From contig CP010426.1 of the NCBI GenBank assembly GCA_000830315.1, positions 199,156 through 263,155 of the forward strand: 64,000 nt of DNA. Direction: 5' to 3'. The position numbers and the translations under genes were made by a program. The first letter of the stretch is position 1, and every line of letters begins with the position of its first letter. The notes beneath the pieces are model-generated. The model saw only the letters and a program-made list of their open reading frames with translations, was not told the DNA's origin and made no database searches. This DNA comes from an archaeon GW2011_AR20. Lineage in GTDB: Archaea; Nanobdellota; Nanobdellia; SCGC-AAA011-G17; GW2011-AR20. This document shows, one piece after another, positions 8,011 through 17,298 of this stretch.

Positions 8011-8691
8011 ATGAATAATTTCATGATAATTGGTCATCGTGGGGCTTGCTATTATAAACCAGAGAATACCTTGCCTAGTTTTCAACATGCATTAAAATTA
8101 AAATGCAAATTCATTGAGTGTGATGTTAGATTAAGCAAAGATAAAAAAATTGTGATAATCCATGATAAAGATCTGGAAAGAACTACAAATGGAAGGGGTT
8201 TGGTTAGTAAATATACATTAAAGGAATTAAAAAAATTTGATGCTGGTAAAGGAGAAAAGATACCTACTTTGCAAGAATACATTGATCTATTAAAGAACAA
8301 GGCGATAATGGTAATTGAACTCAAAAAGGGTAAAGGTATCGTGAAAGAAGTTTTTAGGATAATTAAGAAGAACAAAGTCGAGAATAAAGTTTTAATCGTT
8401 TCTTTTCATTGGGGTTATTTAAGGAAAATTAAAAAATTAAATAAAAACATTAAAACAGGCTTATTATCAGTAAGATCTCTATTATTAATTAAAAGAGCAA
8501 AATTATGTAAAGCCGATTTAATTGGAATTTATTATAAATTTCTAAATAAGAATTTAATTGATAAAGTACATAAAAATAAATTGAAAATATTTGTATACGA
8601 GAGGGTTACAGAAAATTTATCTAAGAAAAAAATTAAAAAATTAATTAAACTGAGATTAAACGGAATAGCGTTGAACAATCCTATCTTATAG
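8011..8691 (+). CDS. ugpQ: Glycerophosphodiester phosphodiesterase family protein
   Basis: A 226-residue TIM-barrel phosphodiesterase that would cleave glycerophosphodiesters to glycerol phosphate. Family motifs are present: GHRGA near the N terminus, PENTLPSF, the metal-binding IECDVR (about 36-41) and IIHDKDLERTTNGRG with its catalytic His (about 51). Length is normal for the family. A TATA-like run (TTTTTATATTATAAATA, about 7980-7996) precedes the ATG with almost no leader. It converges with the glycosyltransferase gene with an 11-base overlap. In archaea the natural substrate may be an ether-lipid head group. Confidence 0.92.
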   Translation: MNNFMIIGHRGACYYKPENTLPSFQHALKLKCKFIECDVRLSKDKKIVIIHDKDLERTTNGRGLVSKYTLKELKKFDAGKGEKIPTLQEYIDLLKNKAIMVIELKKGKGIVKEVFRIIKKNKVENKVLIVSFHWGYLRKIKKLNKNIKTGLLSVRSLLLIKRAKLCKADLIGIYYKFLNKNLIDKVHKNKLKIFVYERVTENLSKKKIKKLIKLRLNGIALNNPIL

Positions 8692-9316
8692 AAGGATATT
8701 CTTTATTCCCAATCAGCATTTCCTTTATCCAGTATAATAATATCTTCATGTATCCTAATTTTTCATATCTTCTTGCAGAGGTTACGACATAATTTCTTGA
8801 ATAATAATAAGCACCATGTTTCTTAGCTCTTTCGGTAAACTCATGATTTTCATGCTTGATTGAGTTTTCATTAAATCCTCCGGAAAGATCAAAAATTTTC
8901 CTGCTGCAAAAAATTACCCCGGATGCATTATGCAACTTAAAGTAAGGAAAAATATTTTTTATCATGCTATAAAAATTAGAAGAAAATGTATTTTTATTAA
9001 ATTTGACTTTAAATGTCCCCACAACATTTTTTTCTTTTAACCTTAATAAACTTTCATAAGCTTTCTTACTTAACCTAGTATCTGCATCCAAAAACACAAG
9101 AAAATTATTTTTCGCAACCATGGCCCCCAAGTTTCTTGCTTTTGATACGTTTTTCTCGCTAAGATTTAAGACGCGGGCGTATTTTTTTGCGAGATTATAT
9201 GTTGAATCGGTACAGCCATTGCATACAACAATCTTTTCAAATTCGTCTGGGATGTAAGCTAATGTCTTCCCTATATATCTTTCTTCATCATATGCCGGAA
9301 TAATAAAGGAAATCAT
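8681..9316 (-). CDS. Family 2 glycosyltransferase
   Basis: A 211-residue GT-A fold glycosyltransferase. It has the opening SFIIPAYDEERYIGKTL, the nucleotide-sugar region VVCNGCTDST, and the metal-binding LDADTRLS (about 75-82) that corresponds to the DXD motif. There is no obvious transmembrane anchor, though the C-terminal KILLYWIKEMLI may be membrane-associated. It likely transfers a sugar in cell-surface glycan or glycolipid synthesis, which fits the many Asn-rich surface proteins in this window. Donor and acceptor cannot be told from sequence. Confidence 0.9.
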   Translation of the reverse strand: MISFIIPAYDEERYIGKTLAYIPDEFEKIVVCNGCTDSTYNLAKKYARVLNLSEKNVSKARNLGAMVAKNNFLVFLDADTRLSKKAYESLLRLKEKNVVGTFKVKFNKNTFSSNFYSMIKNIFPYFKLHNASGVIFCSRKIFDLSGGFNENSIKHENHEFTERAKKHGAYYYSRNYVVTSARRYEKLGYMKILLYWIKEMLIGNKEYPSIR

Positions 9317-9367
9317 AATATTATTTAATACAAAACCTTTATAAATATTTATTCAAGCTAACTGGCT

Positions 9368-9538
9368 ATGGATAAAAAATTAGTTTGTACATCGTGCAAG
9401 AAAGAAATTGATAAATCGGGAGGAATTGTTTTCAAGTGTCCTAATTGCCTGAAGCAAGATATTGTAAGATGCAGGCATTGCAGGGAAATAGCTTCCAGAT
9501 ACATGTGTGCCAGCTGCTCATTCTCAGGACCAAATTAA
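9368..9538 (+). CDS. Small archaeal double zinc-ribbon protein
   Basis: A 56-residue protein, MDKKLVCTSCKKEIDKSG, with four CxxC pairs (CTSC, CPNC, CRHC, CASC) forming two zinc ribbons. This is the conserved archaeal zinc-finger protein (HVO_2753-like) commonly encoded directly before EF-1 beta. Here it ends 1 base before the EF-1 beta ATG. RNA or ribosome association is plausible from that neighbourhood but not shown by the sequence. Confidence 0.88.
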   Translation: MDKKLVCTSCKKEIDKSGGIVFKCPNCLKQDIVRCRHCREIASRYMCASCSFSGPN

Positions 9539-9539
9539 A

Positions 9540-9818
9540 ATGGCCAATGTAATAATAACATTAAAAATAATGCCAGAGTCTCCAGAAATTGACTTAAATG
9601 AACTGCAAAAAAAGGCTATAGATGAGATTAAAGAATTTACGGGTGAAACAGAGACAAAAAGTACAATTGAGCCCGTGGCATTTGGCTTAAAAGCATTAAA
9701 AATAACTTTTGTCATGGATGAAAACAGGGGTGGCACCGAAGAATTGGAAAATAACATCTCTGGATTGGATGGTGTTAACTCAGTTGAAGTTATTGATGTG
9801 AGGAGAGCAATTGGATAA
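9540..9818 (+). CDS. ef1b: Elongation factor 1-beta
   Basis: A 92-residue archaeal EF-1B guanine nucleotide exchange domain, which reloads EF-1 alpha with GTP. Family features are the start MANVIITLKIMPESPEIDL, the central EPVAFGLKALKITFVMDE and the end VNSVEVIDVRRAIG. I chose ATG 9540 because upstream codons in frame belong to the overlapping zinc-ribbon gene and residues before MANV do not fit the family. It forms an operon with the zinc-ribbon gene before it and the HIT gene after it. Confidence 0.95.
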   Translation: MANVIITLKIMPESPEIDLNELQKKAIDEIKEFTGETETKSTIEPVAFGLKALKITFVMDENRGGTEELENNISGLDGVNSVEVIDVRRAIG

Positions 9819-10413
9819 TCCTTTAACAAATGAGCAGATAGAAGAGTTAAATGAAATAATTAAACTGCCGAGGGGAGAACAGGCAAAAAAGCTACAGGCC
9901 TTTCTTAAAACATTAAATAAAGAGCAAGTCGAATTCTTGAAGCAGCATCAAACCCAACAATGCTTGTTTTGCGGAATTGTTCTTGGAAATATTCAAAGCT
10001 ATAAAATTTATGAGGATAAGGAGTTTCTGGCTGTCTTGGACATAAACCCCGCTAATTTAGGTCATGTTATAATAATCCCTAGAGTGCATGTTAAAAGTAG
10101 TTTTGAGGTAAACTCGAGGATTTTTGAAGTAGCTAATTCAATTGCCAAAAAGATGAAGGAAAAGCTGGATGCTGATTCAAATATTTTTGTATCTAATGGA
10201 GAAAATGCAGGCCAGAAATTAGACCATTTCATTGTACACATCATCCCCCGTTATAAAGATGATGACATTAGTTTAACTTGGAATCCTAAAAAAGCTCCTC
10301 AGGAAAAATTGCAGGAAATTATGACTATTTTAGAGCTAAAAGAGGAAAAAAAGGAAATCAAAAAAGAAAAGATTATTATAAAAACTGAAAAAAGAAAGGA
10401 AAGAATACCTTAA
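9811..10413 (+). CDS. HIT-family protein lacking the central histidine
   Basis: A 200-residue protein starting at TTG 9811, overlapping EF-1 beta by 8 bases. An N-terminal helical region (1-48) is followed by a HIT domain: CLFCGIVLGNIQSYKIYED, then LDINPANLGHVIIIPRVH. The active-site triad reads D-H139-F-I141-V-H143-IIPR. The usual pattern is H-x-H-x-H, and the middle residue is the nucleophile, so Ile141 replaces the catalytic His. A Lys/Glu-rich tail (about 165-200) is unusual. It may bind nucleotides without hydrolysing them. Confidence 0.88.
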   Translation: MDNPLTNEQIEELNEIIKLPRGEQAKKLQAFLKTLNKEQVEFLKQHQTQQCLFCGIVLGNIQSYKIYEDKEFLAVLDINPANLGHVIIIPRVHVKSSFEVNSRIFEVANSIAKKMKEKLDADSNIFVSNGENAGQKLDHFIVHIIPRYKDDDISLTWNPKKAPQEKLQEIMTILELKEEKKEIKKEKIIIKTEKRKERIP

Positions 10414-11249
10414 GTAAATAAACTTCCAAAAATAAAACTAAATATCAGGGATAATAAAAAACTGGGAATAAAGGGTAAACCTTCTTTGATTAAAACATTT
10501 TTTATTCTGTATTTATGAAACAATTTTATTTCATTATTACTAACCCCGGGGTTGTTTTTATTATAGATTAATTTTTCTTTATAATAAATATTTTCTAAAA
10601 TCCAGTCTCCTTCTGTTAATTCGCTTGCGGGAATTCTTTTCTTCATAATTTTATCCTCGATAACCCGGATGTAATTCTTAAGGTACGGGTAAATTAGGAT
10701 AATTAACGCTAAAAACAAAAAAAGTAATTTACTTATTAAGTCATAACTGAAAAATTGAATAATAACAAATAAAATCGCAATTATAGAATAGATTTTATTG
10801 ATTTTAAAACTAAACTTTATTTTTTTCCTATTCTTCAAGACTAAATAAAAACTGAATATCAAACTGTATAAGGCTCCAAAAATTACTAAATTTAAAATTA
10901 GTATTAATAAAAATGGCAAATTTAAATTTGGATTAAAATAGTTTAATAGTTCTTTGGGGTAAACTGGAAATAATGCTCCTAATGCGCTTAGTAATTTAAC
11001 GTCACCGCCCCCCCATTGTCTCGTATAATACATTAAGCTTCCGGTTAAATAAAAAATCAGCAACCCAAATGATGATTGCAGGATAAAGCCAGAATCTTTT
11101 AATGCAAAACTCTTGATTAAATAAAATGCCGATGCTATTATAATTAAACTGTAGCTTATCCAGTCCGGAACTTCCCTAGTTTTAAAATCCTGATAAGAAG
11201 CGTAAATCAGCCAAAGCAATGATATTATTACCACAATCAAATCAATCAT
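10410..11249 (-). CDS. Prepilin peptidase, A24 family
   Basis: A 279-residue polytopic membrane aspartate protease that would cleave class III signal peptides. The two catalytic Asp sites are visible: YQDFKTREVPDW (Asp21) and the GxGD site QWGGGDVKLL (Asp83). About six to seven hydrophobic segments are seen, with a soluble stretch at about 200-255 absent from short FlaK/PibD enzymes. It is the likely processing enzyme for the pilin-like proteins at 202-2280, though these are not adjacent. It converges with the HIT gene with a 4-base overlap. Confidence 0.9.
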   Translation of the reverse strand: MIDLIVVIISLLWLIYASYQDFKTREVPDWISYSLIIIASAFYLIKSFALKDSGFILQSSFGLLIFYLTGSLMYYTRQWGGGDVKLLSALGALFPVYPKELLNYFNPNLNLPFLLILILNLVIFGALYSLIFSFYLVLKNRKKIKFSFKINKIYSIIAILFVIIQFFSYDLISKLLFLFLALIILIYPYLKNYIRVIEDKIMKKRIPASELTEGDWILENIYYKEKLIYNKNNPGVSNNEIKLFHKYRIKNVLIKEGLPFIPSFLLSLIFSFIFGSLFT

Positions 11250-11280
11250 ATCTTTTTTAAATTTAACTTTATTTATAAAT

Positions 11281-12381
11281 ATGATGATAGCGATTATCGG
11301 AGGAGGACCAAGTGGAAGTTATTTGGCCAGTTTATTGGCTAAAGAAGAGGATGTTACAATATTTGAAGAGCACCCTGAAATAGGTAATCCGATACAGTGC
11401 ACGGGCATACTGTCTAGTTCAAGCTCTGCTCTGCAGGTTAAAATCCCCGAGGAGATAATTGTCAATAAAATAAAGAAGATTGAGTTAATCTCACCTGATA
11501 ATAATTCAATAACATTTAATCTAAAAGAGCCTGATTTAATAACAAACAGGATGGAGTTAGATAGGTTCCTAGCCAACGAAGCTGTCAATAATGGGGCAAA
11601 AATTGAGTTGAACCATCGTTTTGTAAATTATGAAAACGGAAAAATTTCGGTAAGGCATAAAGGCGAATTAAAGAATTATAATGTCGGGGCTTTAATAGGA
11701 GCGGACGGACCAAATTCTCAGGTTGCAAAAAGTGTGAATTTATATGGAGAAAGAAAGTTTTGGGTAGCTAGGCAATGCAGGGTAAAAATAAAAAACGATC
11801 CTGAATTATTCAAGGTTTACTTTGGCTCCCAGATAAGCAATGATTTCTTTGGATGGGTTGTTCCAGAAAATGAAAATATTGCGAGAGTCGGAATTGGAGC
11901 AGGAAAAAAAGCTGAATTTTATTTTAAATCATTTTTAAATAAACTTGGAAATCCTGAAATTATAGATTATCAGGCCGGTTTAATCCCAATTTATGACCCT
12001 AAGCCAAGGAGAAGCAATGATAATGTTTATTTAATTGGGGACAGTGCATTACAGGTTAAAGCTATTTCCGGAGGAGGGATAATAAAGGGGATGCTTGCAG
12101 CAGAAGAATTAAGCAAGGCTATTTTAAAAAATTTGGATTATGAAAAACTATGGAGAAAAAAAATCGGATTTGATTTATGGCTTAATCTAAAAATAAGGCA
12201 GATGCTAAATAATTTTGATGATGGGGATTATAATAAATTAATAAGTTTTGCAAATGAAAATTCATTGAGTTCTTTTAACAGGGAATTTCCAAAAAAGACT
12301 TTGCTTAACAGTTTGATTAAAAATCCAGAACTTGGCTTTTTCTTATTCTGGAAGTTCGCGAAAGTTTTATATAGCCGATGA
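11281..12381 (+). CDS. Geranylgeranyl reductase family flavoprotein
   Basis: A 366-residue FAD-dependent oxidoreductase. It has a Rossmann start AIIGGGPSGSYLASLLAKEE, an FAD-contact region IQCTGILSS, the NRMELDRFLA segment, GADGPNSQVAK (about 139-149) and the second FAD motif VYLIGDSALQ (about 250). These match the geranylgeranyl reductase family, whose archaeal members saturate the isoprenoid chains of ether lipids. A TATA-like element lies just upstream with almost no leader. The alternative is another flavin monooxygenase-like reductase, but the family is clear. Confidence 0.88.
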   Translation: MMIAIIGGGPSGSYLASLLAKEEDVTIFEEHPEIGNPIQCTGILSSSSSALQVKIPEEIIVNKIKKIELISPDNNSITFNLKEPDLITNRMELDRFLANEAVNNGAKIELNHRFVNYENGKISVRHKGELKNYNVGALIGADGPNSQVAKSVNLYGERKFWVARQCRVKIKNDPELFKVYFGSQISNDFFGWVVPENENIARVGIGAGKKAEFYFKSFLNKLGNPEIIDYQAGLIPIYDPKPRRSNDNVYLIGDSALQVKAISGGGIIKGMLAAEELSKAILKNLDYEKLWRKKIGFDLWLNLKIRQMLNNFDDGDYNKLISFANENSLSSFNREFPKKTLLNSLIKNPELGFFLFWKFAKVLYSR

Positions 12382-12417
12382 CTTACTTTAAAATAGCAAA
12401 AAACAGAGGGAATCAGC

Positions 12418-15400
12418 TTGAACTTAAAGAAATTTTATGAAAACATAAAAAAAGAGCATTTGTTTGTTTTTTTGGTAATATTAGCCTCTTTGGTCTTATT
12501 TAATTATTTCAATTTTGAATATACTGGTTTAACTGTAAGTTATGATTCGTGTTATAATAAAGGATATTCTTGTTGCTCTTCTGGTTCAGGGCAGGGAGAT
12601 TATTATTTTAGCTTGGAAAATACATGTTCTCAAGGCCAGGAATGCTGGGATTATTGTCAAAATAGTGAACAGAAGCAGGGTGGCTTAATAACAACAAGGG
12701 CGACATTTCAAGAATCAGTAAATGATTTTTTTGATGAGTTTAAAAAAGTGTTTACTGGAATTTTTAAAGGAGGGGCTGTTGGTTCTGGGGGCAAATGTAT
12801 TTCAAAACCAGGTAAACAAAGTCCAATAGGTAGAGAATGTCCAAATGATTGTGATTCTTATATTTCGGTTGTATGCCAAGGTATTTGTAATTCTCATAGA
12901 CCTATATGTGAATGGGATGAAGGATCCTGTTTTGCCACAGGTTATACGTGCGAAGCTGCTTCAACCCAATCAGAATGTGAGGACTCTGGATATTCTTTAC
13001 TTTGTGATTGGCAAATAGCAAGGGGAACAGAGACATGTGGAAATAATATTAAAGAAGGTGATGAAGAATGTGATGGTTCTGCTTTGGGTGATAATGGAAA
13101 TTGTTATGATCAAGGCTATGATTATGGTGCTTTATCTTGTAATGAAGACTGTACATATGACCGTTCTCAATGTTATCCTCAACAATCAGGAGGGGGAACA
13201 GAGACATGTGGTGATGGAATCATTCAGGAAGCTCTGGGAGAAGAATGTGATGGCGGGAATACGCGAAATAGTGATGGTTGCAGTTCCGTTTGTACTTTTG
13301 AAAGATTACAAGCACCATCATTTACAAATATAGAGTTAAAAGATGATGGGATCTTACTAACTTGGGACACTAGCTCTATAAATTATATCTCAGGATTAGT
13401 TACTCTAGAAAGAAATAAAATTACTGGTAATACAATTAAAGATACTTTTGATAATATAATAAATTTCTTTAAAAGATTATTTGGATTTCAAGTTGTTGGT
13501 ATTAACTTAAGTGAAATAAAAGGATTTAAAATTTATAGAATTACGGAATCAAATTTATTTCCTGATGATCCAATTTATTTGAATAAAGAAAATGCCAACT
13601 GTAATAACCAAGGAGAATGTAGTTATTTAGATACTCGAACTTTAATTAATGGTGTGACTTATTATTATAAAATAAGTGCTGTTGATAATAATGATGTTGA
13701 GGGAGAATCTTCCCAACAAATCGAAATAAATTACCAGACAACATCTACATCTTCGATATCAGAGATTCCAGTCGCTCCGAGTAATTTAGAGGCTACAACA
13801 GTTTCTCAGACAGATATACGACTGCAGTGGCAAGATAATTCAGATGATGAGCAGGGTTTCAAGATAGAAAGATCACCAAGTTCAACTTTCATACCAATAC
13901 TAGAGACCTTAACAACAAGGCCAAGTATAAGTGCTTATGGAAGTTACGGCTTAACACCGGCTTCAACTCACTGGTATCGTGTAAAAGCATTTAATGCAGA
14001 AGGAGAATCTTCATATTCAAATTCCGTGAGTGCAACAACACGAACACAAACAACAGACACACAGAGCCCTACCTCAGACATTTCTTATCCTCAAAATAAT
14101 AAGTATTACAACTCTTCTCAGATTGGGGGAGTTATTTTAGGATCGGCTTCTGATGATGTGGGGGTATCAAAAGTAGAAATCTATGTGAAGAATTTAAATA
14201 CAAGCGATTACTGGAATGGTAATGTGTTTAGTTCTCAGCAGGTATTTTTATTAACAATGGGTGATACATCAAATTCTGCACAGTATGGTTGGTATTATAA
14301 TTTACAAATGCAAGAATTATTTACAGAAAATAATGCGTACCAGATATGTAGCAAGGCAACTGACAGCAGCAATAATGTCCAACTGCAATTGAGCTGCATC
14401 AGTTTTACATATGCAACAACAATAATTCCTCCGCCGCCAGAAACACCGTCATTAAAAGAAAATGATTATAGCAACGGCTGTAATAACAATGATGATGATG
14501 ATGGAGACGGGATTTATGATGGTTTGGATAGAGATTGTGCAGTAGGGGAAAAGGTTACGATACAGTCAATTACATTGCAGGATACAAAACCATTTGAAGA
14601 ATCTGAGTTCGAGATACAGTGCAAGATTGCAATCCAAGATAACACACAGACAACGCCGGATTCAGTAGTATCTTTGTTCAGGGCACAACCATGTGTATTT
14701 GCAAATTTAAGCACCAAGACAACCTCTCAATTATGTGAATTCCAAAAAAGAACAAATGACATTTTAAGATTCAAATGTGATGCTGGCAACATTGGAAATA
14801 AATTGACATCATGCCAAGTTGACCTATCAAGATGTAATGGGGAAATTGTTGATTTAAGAAAGAATAAGGCTGAAAAATACATTAATATCACGACTCCAAA
14901 TTTATGTGGAACAGAGGTTGGAAAGGAAAGATTAAGTATAAACAACATTGATTTTGATGATAAAGAGTACAAAGTTAATGAAAAAATAAAGCTAGAGGTT
15001 GAAATTGAAAATTTGGATAATGAAGATTTGGATGTTGTCGTGGAATCCTATTTATATGACTTAAATACAAAAAAGGAATTAACGAAAACTACACAAAATA
15101 AAATCGTTGAGGAAGGATTAAGTTCTGAGGAATTTAAATCAGAATTAATCACACCAGGGGTTCCTGAAAGCAAATATAAGTTGTACTTTAAAGCATATTT
15201 AAAGAACGAAGAGGATGAAATTTGCATAGTTTCTAGCAGGGAAGTCAGAATAAAGGCCTCAACCACGACAAGCGGAAGTGTTTGCGGCGATGGTGTTTTA
15301 GGAGGAAACGAAAAATGTGATGATGGAAATACGCGAAATAATGATGGTTGTAGTTCCGTTTGTGACTTAGAAGACAATACAACAATAACTTGCACTTCTG

Positions 15401-16053
15401 GTCAGACAAGGGAATGTGGTTTGAATATAGGTGTTTGCAAAAAGGGTGTGCAAACATGCACCAATAGTTCATGGAAGTCGTGTATTGGAGAAGTTCCGCC
15501 AAGCCAGGAAATTTGTAATGATTTGCTTGATAATAATTGTAATGGATTAACAGACTGCTCAGACTCTGCTTGTTCAACTTCACAAACTTGTACTGGAACG
15601 TCTGCTTCAGAAGATTCTGACAGAGACGGATTATTGGATGAGTGGGAGTTGAATTACTTTGACAATTTAAATGCGCAAAGCGGAGAGGATGATTTTGACA
15701 ACGACGGGTTTACAAACGCGCAGGAATATGCAAAAAGCACAGATCCAACAGACCCCTCGAGTGCTCCGAAAGAATCTTCAACATTAATCATTGTAATCGT
15801 TGTGGTTTTGATATTAATTATTGCGGGCGTGCTGGTGTGGTTATTTGCATTAAGACCGAAAAAACCTGTGGCTGGTTTACCTCCAACACGCACAAACATC
15901 AAAATAGCCCCTTCGAGCAAAGTTAATCCTGCTTTATCTGGTTATATCAAAACATCCTTGCAGAAAGGTTATACAAGACAACAGATTAAAAATGCTTTAT
16001 TAGTAAAGGGATGGGGTGAAAAGGAGATAGATGATGCATTTAAATATTTTTGA
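12418..16053 (+). CDS. Large Cys-rich multidomain surface protein
   Basis: A 1211-residue protein from TTG 12418 (AGAGGGAA upstream). A signal-anchor segment is at about 14-32. A Cys-rich region (40-200) follows. CGNNIKEGDEECDG-type modules lie at about 206 and 262-290 and again at about 955-980 (CGDG...DGCSSVC, DUF4215-like). FnIII-like domains occur at about 296-440 and 452-540, then an Ig-like region. Later come a MopE-like ICNDLLDNNCNG motif, a calcium-binding DSDRDGLLDEWE stretch (about 1064), a membrane helix (about 1122-1145) and a C-terminal helical domain (SGYIKTSLQKGYTRQQ to the end) that should face the cytoplasm. Adhesion or sensing at the cell surface is likely; the function is unproven. 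Confidence 0.88.
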   Translation: MNLKKFYENIKKEHLFVFLVILASLVLFNYFNFEYTGLTVSYDSCYNKGYSCCSSGSGQGDYYFSLENTCSQGQECWDYCQNSEQKQGGLITTRATFQESVNDFFDEFKKVFTGIFKGGAVGSGGKCISKPGKQSPIGRECPNDCDSYISVVCQGICNSHRPICEWDEGSCFATGYTCEAASTQSECEDSGYSLLCDWQIARGTETCGNNIKEGDEECDGSALGDNGNCYDQGYDYGALSCNEDCTYDRSQCYPQQSGGGTETCGDGIIQEALGEECDGGNTRNSDGCSSVCTFERLQAPSFTNIELKDDGILLTWDTSSINYISGLVTLERNKITGNTIKDTFDNIINFFKRLFGFQVVGINLSEIKGFKIYRITESNLFPDDPIYLNKENANCNNQGECSYLDTRTLINGVTYYYKISAVDNNDVEGESSQQIEINYQTTSTSSISEIPVAPSNLEATTVSQTDIRLQWQDNSDDEQGFKIERSPSSTFIPILETLTTRPSISAYGSYGLTPASTHWYRVKAFNAEGESSYSNSVSATTRTQTTDTQSPTSDISYPQNNKYYNSSQIGGVILGSASDDVGVSKVEIYVKNLNTSDYWNGNVFSSQQVFLLTMGDTSNSAQYGWYYNLQMQELFTENNAYQICSKATDSSNNVQLQLSCISFTYATTIIPPPPETPSLKENDYSNGCNNNDDDDGDGIYDGLDRDCAVGEKVTIQSITLQDTKPFEESEFEIQCKIAIQDNTQTTPDSVVSLFRAQPCVFANLSTKTTSQLCEFQKRTNDILRFKCDAGNIGNKLTSCQVDLSRCNGEIVDLRKNKAEKYINITTPNLCGTEVGKERLSINNIDFDDKEYKVNEKIKLEVEIENLDNEDLDVVVESYLYDLNTKKELTKTTQNKIVEEGLSSEEFKSELITPGVPESKYKLYFKAYLKNEEDEICIVSSREVRIKASTTTSGSVCGDGVLGGNEKCDDGNTRNNDGCSSVCDLEDNTTITCTSGQTRECGLNIGVCKKGVQTCTNSSWKSCIGEVPPSQEICNDLLDNNCNGLTDCSDSACSTSQTCTGTSASEDSDRDGLLDEWELNYFDNLNAQSGEDDFDNDGFTNAQEYAKSTDPTDPSSAPKESSTLIIVIVVVLILIIAGVLVWLFALRPKKPVAGLPPTRTNIKIAPSSKVNPALSGYIKTSLQKGYTRQQIKNALLVKGWGEKEIDDAFKYF
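13251..13294 (+). repeat. Near-identical module repeat (copy 1)
   Basis: This segment matches 15319-15363 at about 45 of 50 bases, including many silent sites. It encodes the ECDGGNTRNSDGCSSVC module, and the pair looks recently duplicated or gene-converted. A separate 19-base repeat, GGGGAACAGAGACATGTGG, occurs at 13022-13040 and 13193-13211. Confidence 0.8.
15319..15363 (+). repeat. Near-identical module repeat (copy 2)
   Basis: Second copy of the Cys-module DNA repeat, encoding KCDDGNTRNNDGCSSVC, about 2 kb downstream of copy 1 in the same gene. Confidence 0.8.
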
Positions 16054-16103
16054 TAAAGTTCAAAAGGTTTAAATATTATATGCTATCATGTTAGCTTATT
16101 ACT

Positions 16104-17270
16104 ATGAAGAAATCACAAACCCAGGCAGGAAGTGTAGCTGTTTTAGTTATATTAATTGCTTTATTCATGGCGCTTTACCTTTTATTTTTGCCAGCGAAAG
16201 AAAGATCTTCGCTACTTGGACAAAACCTTACTACAGAAACGAATGCAACAGGAACAACTACGCTTAGTGAGGACGTCTTGTTATCACAAACTCCGGGTTT
16301 ATTAAAAAATTTTGATAAAGATACTGAAAAGCATGAGGTTGATGCTGTAAATTTATTCTTGCGCGATGAACCTGAAACAAGTGATTTAGCCGCCAGCATC
16401 ACAATTACAAAAAGTTTGTTCAAAGAAGGCCTACAGGAATTGAAGTTTAACGTTGATGATTTGGAAAATTTGCAAAGGGTAACTTTATTTTTCTTGGTAA
16501 GTGAGGGAAGGGGTAATTTGATCATAACTTTAAATGGGATACAGATATTTAATGAGAAGGTTAATGGATTGCAGAATGTGGTTTTACCCAAGGACTTACT
16601 GCAGGAAACAAATAAATTAACTTTTAAGGCAAGTAGCCCGGGAATAAATATATTTGGCAAAAATATTTACGCCTTAACAAGCTTAAAAATAAGACAGAGT
16701 TTCCAGCTGACAAACACAAAGGAATCAAGAACATTTGTACTAAGTTCTGGTGAGATAGAAGAAAATGCGAAGTTAAGTTTCTTTTTATTCTGCAATAAAG
16801 CGGCTACATCAAGATTAAGGGTTTTCTTAAATGAAGAAGAAATAGCGAATGAATTATTAGCATGCCAAAGCTCAATCAGGAGCATTGATTTAGATAAAGA
16901 ATTGTTAAACGAGGGAAGAAATGCATTAATTTTTGAGATAGACAAGGGAGACTACTTATTAAATGATATTTTAGTCGAGACAAAATTGCAGGAGGGTGGC
17001 GCAAAAACCTATAAGTTCTCTATAAGTGGAAAACAATTTGACAAAATCCTGGATGACCGTGAAGTAATGTTGAAAATGTCATTCAGTAGCACAGATGATA
17101 TTAAAAAAGCCACAATAAATGTTAATGGTAATGAATTTACAATGGAGACCGATGAGAATGATTTTGAAAGGCCAATAACAAGCCTGGTAGATGAAGGAAA
17201 TAATTTCATTAAAATAACCCCTGAATCGGAATTTGATTTAGAATTTCTAGAAATCATAATAGAAGAGTAA
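16104..17270 (+). CDS. Anchored extracytoplasmic beta-rich protein
   Basis: A 388-residue protein. MKKSQTQAGSVAVLVILIAL begins a single N-terminal membrane helix (about 10-29). The rest is a long outer region with repeated beta-rich segments: LQELKFNVDDLENLQRVTLF is echoed by related stretches near 200 and 310. These look like two or three copies of one jelly-roll-like domain. It is the second of five envelope genes on this strand. The TATA-like sequence near 16080 suggests its own promoter. No enzymatic motif is visible; a structural or pilus-accessory role is possible. Confidence 0.75.
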   Translation: MKKSQTQAGSVAVLVILIALFMALYLLFLPAKERSSLLGQNLTTETNATGTTTLSEDVLLSQTPGLLKNFDKDTEKHEVDAVNLFLRDEPETSDLAASITITKSLFKEGLQELKFNVDDLENLQRVTLFFLVSEGRGNLIITLNGIQIFNEKVNGLQNVVLPKDLLQETNKLTFKASSPGINIFGKNIYALTSLKIRQSFQLTNTKESRTFVLSSGEIEENAKLSFFLFCNKAATSRLRVFLNEEEIANELLACQSSIRSIDLDKELLNEGRNALIFEIDKGDYLLNDILVETKLQEGGAKTYKFSISGKQFDKILDDREVMLKMSFSSTDDIKKATINVNGNEFTMETDENDFERPITSLVDEGNNFIKITPESEFDLEFLEIIIEE

Positions 17271-17298
17271 AATGGCAGATAAAAGAGGTGATATTTAA

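Noticed and set aside
13037-13333. 98-codon frame inside the large surface protein
   Set aside because: It is a +1 frame shadow with no ribosome site. The surface protein frame is strongly supported by its Cys modules.
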